A DNA stretch of 64,000 bases, taken from positions 1,674,001 through 1,738,000 of the forward strand of contig NZ_LR134476.1 of assembly GCF_900637955.1 (NCBI RefSeq), written 5' to 3'. The notes beneath the pieces were generated by a model. It was not told the origin of the DNA. It searched no databases and was given only the letters and a program-made list of their open reading frames with translations. Made by a program: the position numbers and the translations under genes. The DNA is from Trueperella bialowiezensis (lineage in GTDB: Bacteria > Actinomycetota > Actinomycetes > Actinomycetales > Actinomycetaceae). Positions 37,416-45,169 of the stretch are shown here, piece after piece (position 1 is the stretch's first letter; every line of letters begins with the position of its first letter).

Positions 37416-38633
37416 TTAGGCTCCGGTCTTTTGGGTGAGCACTTTGACGGCTTCTGGCAGGACGAGTTTGCCGTCCAAGCGTTGAGAGGCAAGGAATCCG
37501 ACCTGGCCGGAGGTGGCGAATAGTTCGTTGAGGCGTTTGAACGAGCGGCCTTGCCGGTCAGCGATCCAGTAATAGCCCAAGTCACCGAAGGCGACCGTGC
37601 GCGCACCCGACTTGATTTCCGGCACGAACGCTGAGGTGTAGACCGGTTTGCCGAGGATCATGTCCGGGCTACCGGCAGTGAGCGCGGGCTGCCACAAATA
37701 CTGGCCCTGACCGTCCTTGAGCTTGCGCACGGTTTTCACGGTGGCGTCGTTCATCAGCCACACTGCGTTCTTGCGATACGGTGCCCGCAGAGAATAGTGC
37801 AAGTCGATCAGCTCATCGGCCGTAATGTCCGTCGCCTTCGCCGCAGTCACACCTACCTGGCCGCCATGAGCGGTGAAGATACCGGTCGGCTGACCAGAGC
37901 CGGTGCCCACGAGGAAGGCTTCTTCTTCGGCCGCCCCGATCCGGCGAGCAAACTCTGAGGCCAAATAGCTCTCCACATCGAAGGCCGCATCATTGAGCAG
38001 CTCTTCGGAGATTTTCAGGAACGTGCCCAGCTTGAACGCGCTCAGCGTCACCTGGCTAAACACTTCGTCGGATTCGGTATACGGGCTGCCCTCATCCAAC
38101 CAGCCTGCCGTGCCGCGTGTGGACACGACCGGGATTTTACGATCCCCGGACGTGGTTTGAATGACCTTCGCCAAACCGCGCATCACGTTCTGATCCGCGA
38201 GCGATTGCACCAAGGTGCGTTCAAACTCATCTGGTACCAGATAGCCGCCCTCAGAATCGACACCTTCAGATAGTGCGTTGCGTACCTCAAGCGGGCTGGC
38301 GTTGAGTCGCATCGCGTCCCAAAACGCGCGCTTATACGAGGCCGATGCTCGCCCTGTCTGCGGCTGGGAATCTTCCGTAGTAAGGCCAGGCATGGACGTC
38401 AGCGGCATGTGAGTGGCCCTGGCCAGCTCCGCGTCCCGACGCTCAGCGCGCTCACTACGGGCGATCTCAGCAGTGAGCCGTTCAATGTCAGCTTCCATCC
38501 GCGCATAGGTCTGATCGTCTTCGGCAGACAGGCAGCCAGACTCAGTATCACGGCGTTCATCAAGAAACGCTTTAGCTTTCTGCCATGCCTCGGCACGGCG
38601 GATGCGTAGGTCAGAAATAGTCACAGTAGACAT
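37416..38633 (-). CDS. HK97-fold major capsid protein
   Basis: A 405-residue precursor. Residues 1-95 are a coiled-coil delta domain that acts as a built-in scaffold, removed by the protease encoded upstream. The HK97 fold begins near EGVDSEGGYLVPDEFERTLVQ. VFSQVTLSAFKLGTFLKISEELLNDAAFDVESYLA is the long spine helix region, and FAFGDLGYYW-like VAFGDLGYYWIADRQG lies near the end. Confidence 0.95.
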   Translation of the reverse strand: MSTVTISDLRIRRAEAWQKAKAFLDERRDTESGCLSAEDDQTYARMEADIERLTAEIARSERAERRDAELARATHMPLTSMPGLTTEDSQPQTGRASASYKRAFWDAMRLNASPLEVRNALSEGVDSEGGYLVPDEFERTLVQSLADQNVMRGLAKVIQTTSGDRKIPVVSTRGTAGWLDEGSPYTESDEVFSQVTLSAFKLGTFLKISEELLNDAAFDVESYLASEFARRIGAAEEEAFLVGTGSGQPTGIFTAHGGQVGVTAAKATDITADELIDLHYSLRAPYRKNAVWLMNDATVKTVRKLKDGQGQYLWQPALTAGSPDMILGKPVYTSAFVPEIKSGARTVAFGDLGYYWIADRQGRSFKRLNELFATSGQVGFLASQRLDGKLVLPEAVKVLTQKTGA

Positions 38634-38652
38634 AAGAGTTCTCCAATCAGGG

Positions 38653-39480
38653 TTAGTAGGGTTGATTCGTTAACTGGGCGTACAGGTCAACCACCCGCCG
38701 ACCACAAGGCACAGCAGGTGGCGGGCTTTGGGGTGGTGATCCATCAGCAAGATGAGCGACGAGGCGTTGCTCGCTAGCACGGCGGGAAAACACCACACCA
38801 CCCCGCATGTTCTCCTTAACCGGCAACGACTGTCGATGCTGGTCATCATCCTCATCAGGCGGGTCGGTTTCGTTGTCGTCGGCCTCGTCATCATCGGGGT
38901 CAGTGGGCTTAGTGGTGGTGCCGGTGAGGTAGTCATCGGCGAACCCCATGGCGATGGCGGCTTTCGCGTCCATCCAGGTTTCGGCATCCATCAACCGGGC
39001 GAGCTTGGCTCTCGACAGGCCGGTTTTGAGCTCGTAGGCGTTGATGATGGAGTCTTTGACCGCCTCCAGCATCGCCATGGCCCGGGCGAGCTCATCTCTA
39101 TCACCGATTGCTAGCGTGGCGGGGTTATGGATCATCAACATCGACACCGGCGACATCGCCACCGTGGAACCTGCCATCGCAATCACCGAAGCAGCGGAGG
39201 CTGCGATCCCGTCAATACACACCCGCACCTGCCCCGGGTAATCGAGCAGCATGTTGTAGATCTGCGCGGCAGCCACCACATCCCCGCCCGGGGAATTGAT
39301 CCACACCGTCACATCCCCAGATCCGGCGTTCAGTTCGGAGGCGAACAGGGCTGGGGTGACATCGTCGTCGAACCATGATTCTTCTGCGATCACCCCGTTA
39401 ATACGCAAAACCCGGCCAGGATCCCCAGCCGGGCTATCAGTTGTGGAACCATCTGGTTCCCAGTTCCAAAACCGCCTCAT
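38653..39480 (-). CDS. ClpP-like head maturation protease
   Basis: A 275-residue S14-type prohead protease. The catalytic serine lies in GIAASAASVIAMAG and the histidine in MLMIHNPAT. The acidic third residue should lie in the following helix-loop (LSRAKLARLMDAETWMDAKAAIAMGFAD). The C-terminal 85 residues are acidic and repetitive (Asp/Glu-rich), probably disordered. It cleaves the capsid delta domain. It ends before the capsid gene and starts one base after the portal stop. Confidence 0.92.
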   Translation of the reverse strand: MRRFWNWEPDGSTTDSPAGDPGRVLRINGVIAEESWFDDDVTPALFASELNAGSGDVTVWINSPGGDVVAAAQIYNMLLDYPGQVRVCIDGIAASAASVIAMAGSTVAMSPVSMLMIHNPATLAIGDRDELARAMAMLEAVKDSIINAYELKTGLSRAKLARLMDAETWMDAKAAIAMGFADDYLTGTTTKPTDPDDDEADDNETDPPDEDDDQHRQSLPVKENMRGGVVFSRRASEQRLVAHLADGSPPQSPPPAVPCGRRVVDLYAQLTNQPY

Positions 39481-40803
39481 CTATCTTTTCCTTTCACTAC
39501 TGTGCTGTGCCGCAGCGTCATCGGGTGGCGGGCTAGCAGCATGGTCTGTATCGGCAGCCGGGTCTGTCGTGGTGGTGGCGTAGGCTCCTGCCATGGGGAG
39601 CGGGAGCATGTTGCCGTTGACCAGGTAGACGTCTCCGCCTTGGTCTTCAGGTATCCGGTCGAGGTTTTCTAACGCGCGGATATCATTCGCGCTCATCCAC
39701 CCGTTCTGGCGGGCAGTGGCATACCCGTTCATCCGTGACTCGTAATCCCCACGCAACAAGCCTTCGACGTTGAACTTCACAAACACCGAAGGCTTCTCGC
39801 GCTCCGACAGCAGGGTTTTGTTGATGGCTTGTTCCCATCGGATCACCCACGGATCCAACGTGTACTTCACAAACTCCAACGACTGCTGCTCAATATTGCT
39901 GAAACTGGATTTGTCGAGGTCGCCGATCATGTGCGGTGGGATCCGGAAAATACGTGCGATCTCGTTGATCTGAAACTTACGGGTCTCTAAGAATTGTGCT
40001 TGCTCTGGGCTGACGGAAATCGGCGTGTATTTCATGCCTTCTTCCAACACCGCGACCTTGTTACCATTGCGGGCTCCACCGAATGTGGCCTGCCATGATT
40101 CGCGCACCCGGCTGGGGTCTTTGATCGTGCCTGGGTGTTCCAGTACGCCTCCTGGGGCGGCACCGTTAGCGAAGAAACTCGCGCCATAATCTTCGGTTGC
40201 TTGGGCGAGGCCGATAGCGTTTTTCGCCATCGCAATCGGCGAATAGCCCACCAGCCCATCAAACCCAAGACCTGGGATATGCAGCACGTCACCAGGGGTG
40301 AGCCGGACGCGTTCCCACTGGCCTGCTGGTTCATCCCACGAGGTTTGGTACTCGTAATAGAGCTGTTTGGTGTCCAGATCACGGCCGACCGTCATCCGGT
40401 TGGGCATGAGCGGATACAACCCGATCACTTCGCCTAGCCCGTTGCGGATCACTTGAGCAAACGCGTTACCCCATAAAAGTAGGTGCGTCATCAACGTTTC
40501 GCGGAACACAAAGCTCGTCATTTCCGGGTTCGGTTCATCGTGCAACAACCGGTACAGGCTGTGGTCGGTCGCTTTGACTTTCGATCCATCCGCCTCTCGG
40601 CGGTAAACGTGCAGCGGTAACCCGGCGATTGCTTCAGCTAGAATCCGCACGCACGAGTAGACGGCCGTCATCTGCATCGCGCTACGTTCGGTGACGGGAC
40701 GGCCCGACGATGTCGGCCCAAATAAGAAGGAATAGCTAGAGCCGATAGCGTGATCGGTGGTTGTGCGGGTTTTGGTGCCGCGTAGCCAGTTCAGAAAGCC
40801 CAT
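39481..40803 (-). CDS. Phage portal protein, HK97 family
   Basis: A 440-residue portal. It has the family features FLNWLRGT at the start, MQMTAVYSCVRILAEAIAGLPLHVYRR near 55, and HLLLWGNAFAQVIRNGLGEVIGLYPLMPN. Residues around 290 read FKINEIARIFRIPPHMIGDL-like. The ATG at 40803 follows AAGGAACACAG. The C-terminal tail is Asp/Ala-rich. It forms the DNA-entry dodecamer. Confidence 0.94.
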   Translation of the reverse strand: MGFLNWLRGTKTRTTTDHAIGSSYSFLFGPTSSGRPVTERSAMQMTAVYSCVRILAEAIAGLPLHVYRREADGSKVKATDHSLYRLLHDEPNPEMTSFVFRETLMTHLLLWGNAFAQVIRNGLGEVIGLYPLMPNRMTVGRDLDTKQLYYEYQTSWDEPAGQWERVRLTPGDVLHIPGLGFDGLVGYSPIAMAKNAIGLAQATEDYGASFFANGAAPGGVLEHPGTIKDPSRVRESWQATFGGARNGNKVAVLEEGMKYTPISVSPEQAQFLETRKFQINEIARIFRIPPHMIGDLDKSSFSNIEQQSLEFVKYTLDPWVIRWEQAINKTLLSEREKPSVFVKFNVEGLLRGDYESRMNGYATARQNGWMSANDIRALENLDRIPEDQGGDVYLVNGNMLPLPMAGAYATTTTDPAADTDHAASPPPDDAAAQHSSERKR

Positions 40804-40820
40804 CTGTGTTCCTTCGTGAC

Positions 40821-40858
40821 AATAAGAAGGCACCTCGCACGTAGCAGTGGGAGGTGCC
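40821..40858 (-). terminator. Hairpin upstream of the portal gene
   Basis: GGCACCTC and GAGGTGCC form an 8-bp stem over a 14-base loop, followed on the minus strand by TTCTTATT. It lies between the small gene at 40881 and the portal gene. Confidence 0.6.
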
Positions 40859-40880
40859 CTGTGGTGGTCGTGGTGGCCGG

Positions 40881-41126
40881 TTAGTGTTGTGAAAAGTACA
40901 CCTTGAGCTCTTCGACGATGCTGGCTCCGTAGGGATCGAAGACAATCCCGTGCTCGAGCTCTTCGGCAACAATCGCTTGGGCAAGATCAAAATGTTGATC
41001 AACGACATCCCAATCCAGGTCGGTTCTGTCAACGATTTCATCGGCGCTAGACAGGCAGTTGCTCCGCAGCTCGTTGAGAATCGTCATGAAATCGGCGTCG
41101 TTTTTGTACTGGTCGTAATTGATCAT
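40881..41126 (-). CDS. Small acidic phage protein of unknown function
   Basis: An 81-residue acidic protein (MINYDQYKNDADFMTILNEL start; DRTDLDWDVVDQHFDLAQAIV helix). It has a clear GAGGAG ribosome site. It sits between large terminase and portal, where small HNH or assembly proteins sometimes lie, but no motif is present. An operator-like palindrome is just upstream and a hairpin just downstream, so it may be an independently expressed cassette. Confidence 0.65.
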   Translation of the reverse strand: MINYDQYKNDADFMTILNELRSNCLSSADEIVDRTDLDWDVVDQHFDLAQAIVAEELEHGIVFDPYGASIVEELKVYFSQH

Positions 41127-41137
41127 CAGGGCTCCTC

Positions 41138-41194
41138 AATGTCGGTTAGGTCGTCCTGTGACAACGATACGAAGAGCCTCCGACATTAATGTCG
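41138..41194 (-). promoter_or_regulatory. Palindrome and extra half-site before the small gene
   Basis: CGACATTAATGTCG at 41181-41194 is a perfect 14-bp palindrome. A further AATGTCGG lies at 41138-41145 and is the inverse of CCGACATT at 41180-41187. This would form either a hairpin or a two-site operator controlling the gene at 40881. Confidence 0.5.
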
Positions 41195-41210
41195 CCCACC
41201 AACATGGCGG

Positions 41211-42806
41211 TTAGAACACCAGCAGCCCACGAGAGTCATACACCGAGCTGTTCGTGTTGGTGTTGCCGCCTCTAATGGCGCGGTCTAAGGCCATGATGGT
41301 GGCCACGACGCCGTCGATTTTCTCGGTGGATTTTTGTTTGTCGGGTTTGATGTTTCCTGCCGGGTCGGTGCGTACGTGGATGTTGTCGACCATCCACGCG
41401 AGCACGGGGTGGCCGCCGTGGGCGAGCTTGCCTTCGAGGGCGAGTTTCATCAGTTCTTTGGATGGTGGGCTCATGTCTTTGAAGCCTTGGCCGAAGGGGA
41501 CGACGGTGAAGCCTGCGTCGTGGAGGTTTTGGCTCATTTGTACCGCACCCCACCGGTCGTAGGCGATCTCACGGATATCGAACCGGGCACCTAACTGTTC
41601 GATGTGGTGCTCGATGTGCGCGTAATGGACGACGTTACCTTCAGTGGTGTCCAAGAAACCCTGTTGTTGCCACAGGTCGTAGGGCACGTGATCACGCGCC
41701 ACGCGAAGGTCAAGGTTGTCTTCGGGGATCCAAAACCACGGCGCGATCTGGTATTTCTCATCCGATCCGTAGGGTGGGAAGACGAGCACGAACGCGGTGA
41801 TGTCCGTCGTGGAGGCGAGATCGAGGCCGCCGTAGCAGGGACGGCCTTCCAGCTCGTCTAGATCGACTGGAGCATCGTTGTTGTTCCACACGTGCATGGG
41901 CATCCATCGCACTGATTGTTTTACCCACTGGTTGAGCCTCAACTGCCGAAACGTGTTCTCTTCGGCAGGGTTTTGCCGGGCAGAGTTGCAGGCGGCGCGG
42001 ACTTTCTCGATTGGCACGGTGACCCCAAGACTGGGATTAGCTTTCGCCCAGACAGCTTCGTCTGTCCAGTCATCGTCTGGATCTGCTCCGTAGATGACCG
42101 GGTAGAACGTCGGGTCGTGCTTTTTGCCTGCGAGAATATCGTCAGCTTTTTGGTGCTGCTCATAGCAAATCGAGTGAGTATCGGTGCCAGCCGTCGTAAT
42201 CAAAAAGTAGAGGGGCTGGGATCTGGCATCGCCTGATCCTTTCGTCATCACATCAAACAGCGCCCGGTTCGGCTGAGTGTGCAACTCATCGAAGACGACG
42301 CCGGAGATGTTGAACCCGTGCTTGGAGTACGCCTCAGCAGACAATACTTGGTAGAAGCTGTTGGTAGGTTTGTAGATGATCCGCTTCTGGCTCGACAGGA
42401 TTTTAACGCGTTTGGAAAGGGCTGGTGATTGGCGCACCATATCTGCTGCCACTTCAAAGACGATGCTGGCTTGTTGCCGGTCTGCTGCACACCCATACAC
42501 TTCGGCGGCCTGCTCACCATCCCCACACGTGAGCAGCAGCGCGATCCCGGCTGCTAACTCGCTCTTGCCTTGCTTTTTGGGGATTTCGACGTAGGCGGTA
42601 GTGAACTGGCGGTATCCGTCAGCTTTGACGGTGCCGAATAGGTCACGCACGATCTTTTCCTGCCACGGTAAAAGCGTGAAGGGTTTGCCTGCCCACCTTC
42701 CTTTGGTGTGGCGCAGGGCTTGGATGAACGCGACCGCATAGTCGGCTTTGCGTCGGTCGTAGGTGGAGCCTTCGGCCATGAACGGTGTCGGCGTATAGGC
42801 GGTCAT
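41211..42806 (-). CDS. Terminase large subunit
   Basis: A 531-residue packaging motor. The ATPase domain has QEKIVRDLFG, TAYVEIPKKQGKSELAAG (Walker A-like, with KKQGKS) and GVVFDELHTQ (Walker B). The nuclease domain has YGGLDLASTTDITAFVLVFP with the metal-binding aspartates and IAYDRWGA. KKQGKS is typical of the phage terminase_1 family. The ATG at 42806 is supported by GGAAGGAA upstream. It is separated from the small subunit gene by ~5 kb of accessory genes. Confidence 0.95.
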   Translation of the reverse strand: MTAYTPTPFMAEGSTYDRRKADYAVAFIQALRHTKGRWAGKPFTLLPWQEKIVRDLFGTVKADGYRQFTTAYVEIPKKQGKSELAAGIALLLTCGDGEQAAEVYGCAADRQQASIVFEVAADMVRQSPALSKRVKILSSQKRIIYKPTNSFYQVLSAEAYSKHGFNISGVVFDELHTQPNRALFDVMTKGSGDARSQPLYFLITTAGTDTHSICYEQHQKADDILAGKKHDPTFYPVIYGADPDDDWTDEAVWAKANPSLGVTVPIEKVRAACNSARQNPAEENTFRQLRLNQWVKQSVRWMPMHVWNNNDAPVDLDELEGRPCYGGLDLASTTDITAFVLVFPPYGSDEKYQIAPWFWIPEDNLDLRVARDHVPYDLWQQQGFLDTTEGNVVHYAHIEHHIEQLGARFDIREIAYDRWGAVQMSQNLHDAGFTVVPFGQGFKDMSPPSKELMKLALEGKLAHGGHPVLAWMVDNIHVRTDPAGNIKPDKQKSTEKIDGVVATIMALDRAIRGGNTNTNSSVYDSRGLLVF

Positions 42807-42836
42807 GGCAGACGGTTCCTTCCAGTTGGGCATAAG

Positions 42837-42894
42837 AAAAGCCCCACGAGTTGGGGCGTGTCGTACGAGCGGTGCCCCATCCAGGTGATGGGGC
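42837..42894 (-). terminator. Tandem GC-rich hairpins before the large terminase gene
   Basis: GCCCCA-cgag-TTGGGGC at 42841-42857 is followed on the minus strand by TTTTCTT, a terminator layout. A second stem, GCCCCAT/ATGGGGC at 42874-42894, lies just upstream. They end the DUF6900-like gene and separate it from large terminase. Confidence 0.7.
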
Positions 42895-42913
42895 TGCCGG
42901 GCTTGGGGCCGGG

Positions 42914-43096
42914 TTAGCGGGCCTGTTGTTGGCCGAGCTTGTAGGCTTCGGCGAGCATCGCTTTCAATCCCCAGACGCTGACTTCGATGAAGTCTTCGCT
43001 GTCGTTCATCCGCTGGTCGAGGTCGCCTCGGTTGGCGATCTCGAAGCTGTGGTTCTTCGCGATCTGTAGCAGCTGGTTGGCGGTTGTCTTGTTCAT
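42914..43096 (-). CDS. DUF6900-like small protein
   Basis: A 60-residue protein. Its core, RMNDSEDFIEVSVWGLKAMLAEAYKLG, resembles the DUF6900 consensus of mobile-element proteins. AAAGGAG precedes the ATG. It carries copy 1 of the 38-bp element 28 bases upstream. The function is unknown. Confidence 0.65.
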   Translation of the reverse strand: MNKTTANQLLQIAKNHSFEIANRGDLDQRMNDSEDFIEVSVWGLKAMLAEAYKLGQQQAR

Positions 43097-43123
43097 GACC
43101 TTCTCCTTTGTTCTCGTTTGGTC

Positions 43124-43161
43124 ATGTATATACAGCCATACCTGCCAGGCTATATCCAGTC
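43124..43161 (-). repeat. 38-bp upstream element, copy 1
   Basis: On the minus strand: GACTGGATA, 11 variable bases, GTATGGCTGTATATACAT. The same element occurs at 43586, 44084 and 45083, always before a small gene with an AAAGGA ribosome site. Read as protein it continues in frame into the DUF6900-like gene (LDIAWQVWLYIH). Confidence 0.75.
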
Positions 43162-43212
43162 GTATTCGCCCTGATCAGGGGCTATTTTTAGCCAGATACA
43201 TCACTAACGGGC

Positions 43213-43250
43213 CACACCGCCAGACAGGTTATTGCCTACCGGGCGGTGTG
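43213..43250 (-). terminator. Hairpin between small accessory genes
   Basis: CACACCGCC and GGCGGTGTG form a 9-bp stem with a 20-base loop that can itself pair (AGG/CCT). No T-run follows, so its role as terminator is uncertain. Confidence 0.4.
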
Positions 43251-43267
43251 AACGGTTGGGTGAGCGT

Positions 43268-43552
43268 TTAGATGTGGGTGAGCGTCCAGGCAATCGCGTG
43301 TCCGGCATCAGCAAACAAGTGGTCGGCTTCGGTAACTAGCTCCAGGCCGCATTCGTTGAAACCGCGCGTGTCTGGGCCGAACCCGTTGATTGGTTCTTCG
43401 ATCAGCCGGTAGACCTGCGCGTTATTGCCGAAGCCTTCGTCCTTCGTCCAGGTAGCGAAAGTGGCGAGCACGTAGTTGCCGTGGGCGAGGACCGCCCCGT
43501 AGGAGTCAACCCTGCGCTGGAGTTCTTCGGTGGTGATCTTCGTTGTGGTCAT
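43268..43552 (-). CDS. Small accessory phage protein
   Basis: A 94-residue protein beginning MTTTKITTEELQRRVDSYG, with a beta-rich middle (GNYVLATFATWTKDEGFG). No family is recognised. The ATG at 43552 is chosen by comparison with its neighbour: both have AAAGGAC 9-11 bases before ATGACCAC. Copy 2 of the 38-bp element is upstream. Confidence 0.65.
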   Translation of the reverse strand: MTTTKITTEELQRRVDSYGAVLAHGNYVLATFATWTKDEGFGNNAQVYRLIEEPINGFGPDTRGFNECGLELVTEADHLFADAGHAIAWTLTHI

Positions 43553-43585
43553 GGCTGTCATTGTCCTTTCCGGTGTGGTTTCGTT

Positions 43586-43623
43586 ATGTATATACAGCCA
43601 TACCTTCCACGGTATATCCACTC
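43586..43623 (-). repeat. 38-bp upstream element, copy 2
   Basis: GAGTGGATA, 11 bases, then the same 18-base block as copy 1. It is open in frame into the following gene (MDIPWKVWLYIH). Confidence 0.75.
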
Positions 43624-43687
43624 ATTTTTGGCTTATTTTCAAGGAAAAATAGTGGTCTACATCCCTCAGATTCACGAGCGTAATGAC

Positions 43688-43712
43688 AAGGAAACCCCTG
43701 CCCGGAGCAGGG
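43688..43712 (-). terminator. Hairpin after the 104-residue accessory gene
   Basis: CCCTGC and GCAGGG form a 6-bp stem with a 5-base loop, followed on the minus strand by GTTTCCTTG. It sits directly after the gene ending at 43738. Confidence 0.5.
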
Positions 43713-43737
43713 ATAACCTTGCGGCCAGATGCCGGGA

Positions 43738-44052
43738 TTATCGGGTCATCCGATAGGGTGCCAGGCTAGCAGCGTCGAGCCGCTCGACTAGGCTCGCCAT
43801 GATGGTCGCCTGCTGGTAACCATCGACCACTCTGCCGATCTCATCAGGTGCAAGTGGGCCGTAGGTGGTGGTCTGCACCAGCCACTGACCGGTTGCCCAC
43901 TCCCGCGTCATCGGTGGAGTGTAGGAGGCCGGGTCGGTGGGGATCAGCTCAATCCGATTCGCATCGGGGTTGATCTCGATGATCGTGTAACCCAGCTCTG
44001 CTGCGCGGGCAATCAACCGTTTGGTGTTCTCTTGGCTGGTGGTCGTGGTCAT
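43738..44052 (-). CDS. Small accessory phage protein
   Basis: A 104-residue protein beginning MTTTTSQENTKRLIARAAELGYTIIEINPDANRIELIP, a helix followed by a strand, and REWATGQWLVQTTTYGPLAPDEIGRVV. No family is recognised. The first five codons nearly match the start of the neighbouring accessory gene. Copy 3 of the 38-bp element is upstream. Confidence 0.65.
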   Translation of the reverse strand: MTTTTSQENTKRLIARAAELGYTIIEINPDANRIELIPTDPASYTPPMTREWATGQWLVQTTTYGPLAPDEIGRVVDGYQQATIMASLVERLDAASLAPYRMTR

Positions 44053-44083
44053 GGCTGCCGGTCCTTTCCCTGAGGTGTGCCGT

Positions 44084-44121
44084 GTGTATATACAGCCATA
44101 CGTTCGCCCACGTATCCAGTC
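44084..44121 (-). repeat. 38-bp upstream element, copy 3
   Basis: GACTGGATA, 11 bases, and the 18-base block ending CAC instead of CAT. Its reading frame (LDTWANVWLYIH) is not in phase with the downstream gene, which argues that the DNA or RNA, not a peptide, is conserved. Confidence 0.75.
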
Positions 44122-44141
44122 ATATTCACCCTGATCACCGC

Positions 44142-44846
44142 CTATTTTCCATGTGATTGTGCGATGTCTCGTTCACCGCTGGGTGGGGTGCGCCAGGCAC
44201 TATCACCTTCCAGGTTGGCTAGGAGCACTTTCCGGGTGGTCTTGTGCTCAGGGCCGATACAGCCCAGCGAGATGAGGAAGCAGCGCATCGTGTACTTATC
44301 ATTACCCGGCACGGGCGGTTTGCTACGAATCCGGGTCGCGGTCGCTGCCCGGTCGCATAATGCCGTGATCAACCAGGCCGCCGCCTCGCCTACTTCTTTA
44401 CTCGGCATGGTGGCAAACCACGGGAAGACCACCGTGTCACAGGTGAACTCCACCGGTGTTGCCTCAATCTTGAGTGCGCGGGCGATCAGGTCACCTTTCG
44501 CGGCCAACAAGGCGCCCAGGTTGGCGCGCGTACGGCTCGTCCACCCATCAGCGGGCACCACGACCGTCAGCCCAATCTCGCCCGCCTCACCGGCGCTGGT
44601 GGGCGCCGTCGTGCCGCTAGTCGTTATTGTGGTGAATCCGGCCTGCGCAGCTGCCTGGCGCACCGCCTTGGCGTCCACGCCATCAGGTAGCGTGAGTGTC
44701 CAGTGGCGGTCGAGTGTGGCCTGACCGATCTGGTAGGCAAATGATGGCGTCCCCGCATAGACCGCCGCTACGCCGAGCAGGTTGGCGATGGTGCCAGTGA
44801 GTTTCTTACGGCCTGCCTCATGCGGTTCAAAGGTGATGGTGGTCAT
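44142..44846 (-). CDS. Accessory phage protein of unknown function
   Basis: A 234-residue soluble protein (MTTITFEPHEAGRKKLTGTIANLL start). It shows two repeated-looking halves of mixed alpha/beta type, WTLTLPDGVDAKAVRQAAAQAGF and IGLTVVVPADGWTSRTRANLGALLAAKGDLIARAL, and a basic C-terminus. No catalytic motif is seen. Its ATG overlaps the preceding gene (ATGA). Confidence 0.65.
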   Translation of the reverse strand: MTTITFEPHEAGRKKLTGTIANLLGVAAVYAGTPSFAYQIGQATLDRHWTLTLPDGVDAKAVRQAAAQAGFTTITTSGTTAPTSAGEAGEIGLTVVVPADGWTSRTRANLGALLAAKGDLIARALKIEATPVEFTCDTVVFPWFATMPSKEVGEAAAWLITALCDRAATATRIRSKPPVPGNDKYTMRCFLISLGCIGPEHKTTRKVLLANLEGDSAWRTPPSGERDIAQSHGK

Positions 44847-45034
44847 GCCGCCACCACGCCTTCACCGTCGAACCAAGAGAAAACCAAGTCGAGATAGCCG
44901 TTCGGATCCCGTTCGATCAGCCTAGGTAAGAGCCGGTAGCCGCGCACCTTCGCTTCCTGGTAGGCCTCGTCGGTATCGTAGATGTTGATGCCTGCTTCGA
45001 TCAGCTCACCGATTTCGATATGTAATTCGCTCAT
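44843..45034 (-). CDS. Small accessory phage protein
   Basis: A 63-residue protein, MSELHIEIGELIEAGINIYDTDEAYQEA..., acidic and helical, with a LIERDPNGYLDLVFSW end. The ATG at 45034 has AAAGGAC upstream; in-frame extension would run through the 38-bp element. It is coupled to the 234-residue gene. Confidence 0.6.
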   Translation of the reverse strand: MSELHIEIGELIEAGINIYDTDEAYQEAKVRGYRLLPRLIERDPNGYLDLVFSWFDGEGVVAA

Positions 45035-45082
45035 GACCAGTCCTTTCATCATGTTTGCCCGCCAGCCAGGCGGTTCTTGGTC

Positions 45083-45120
45083 ATGTACATACAGCCATAC
45101 GTCGCACCTGATATCCACTC
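45083..45120 (-). repeat. 38-bp upstream element, copy 4
   Basis: GAGTGGATA, 11 bases, and the 18-base block with one change (TATGTACAT). Spacing to the start codon (about 48 bases) is similar to the other copies. Confidence 0.75.
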
Positions 45121-45169
45121 GTTTTTCGGCTAATCCACAGCGAAAAACGACTGGTCGTGATCGTTGGGG

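Noticed and set aside
43124-45120. CRISPR array
   Set aside because: Four related 38-bp elements occur, but spacing is 460-1000 bases and each gap holds a gene; they are upstream elements.
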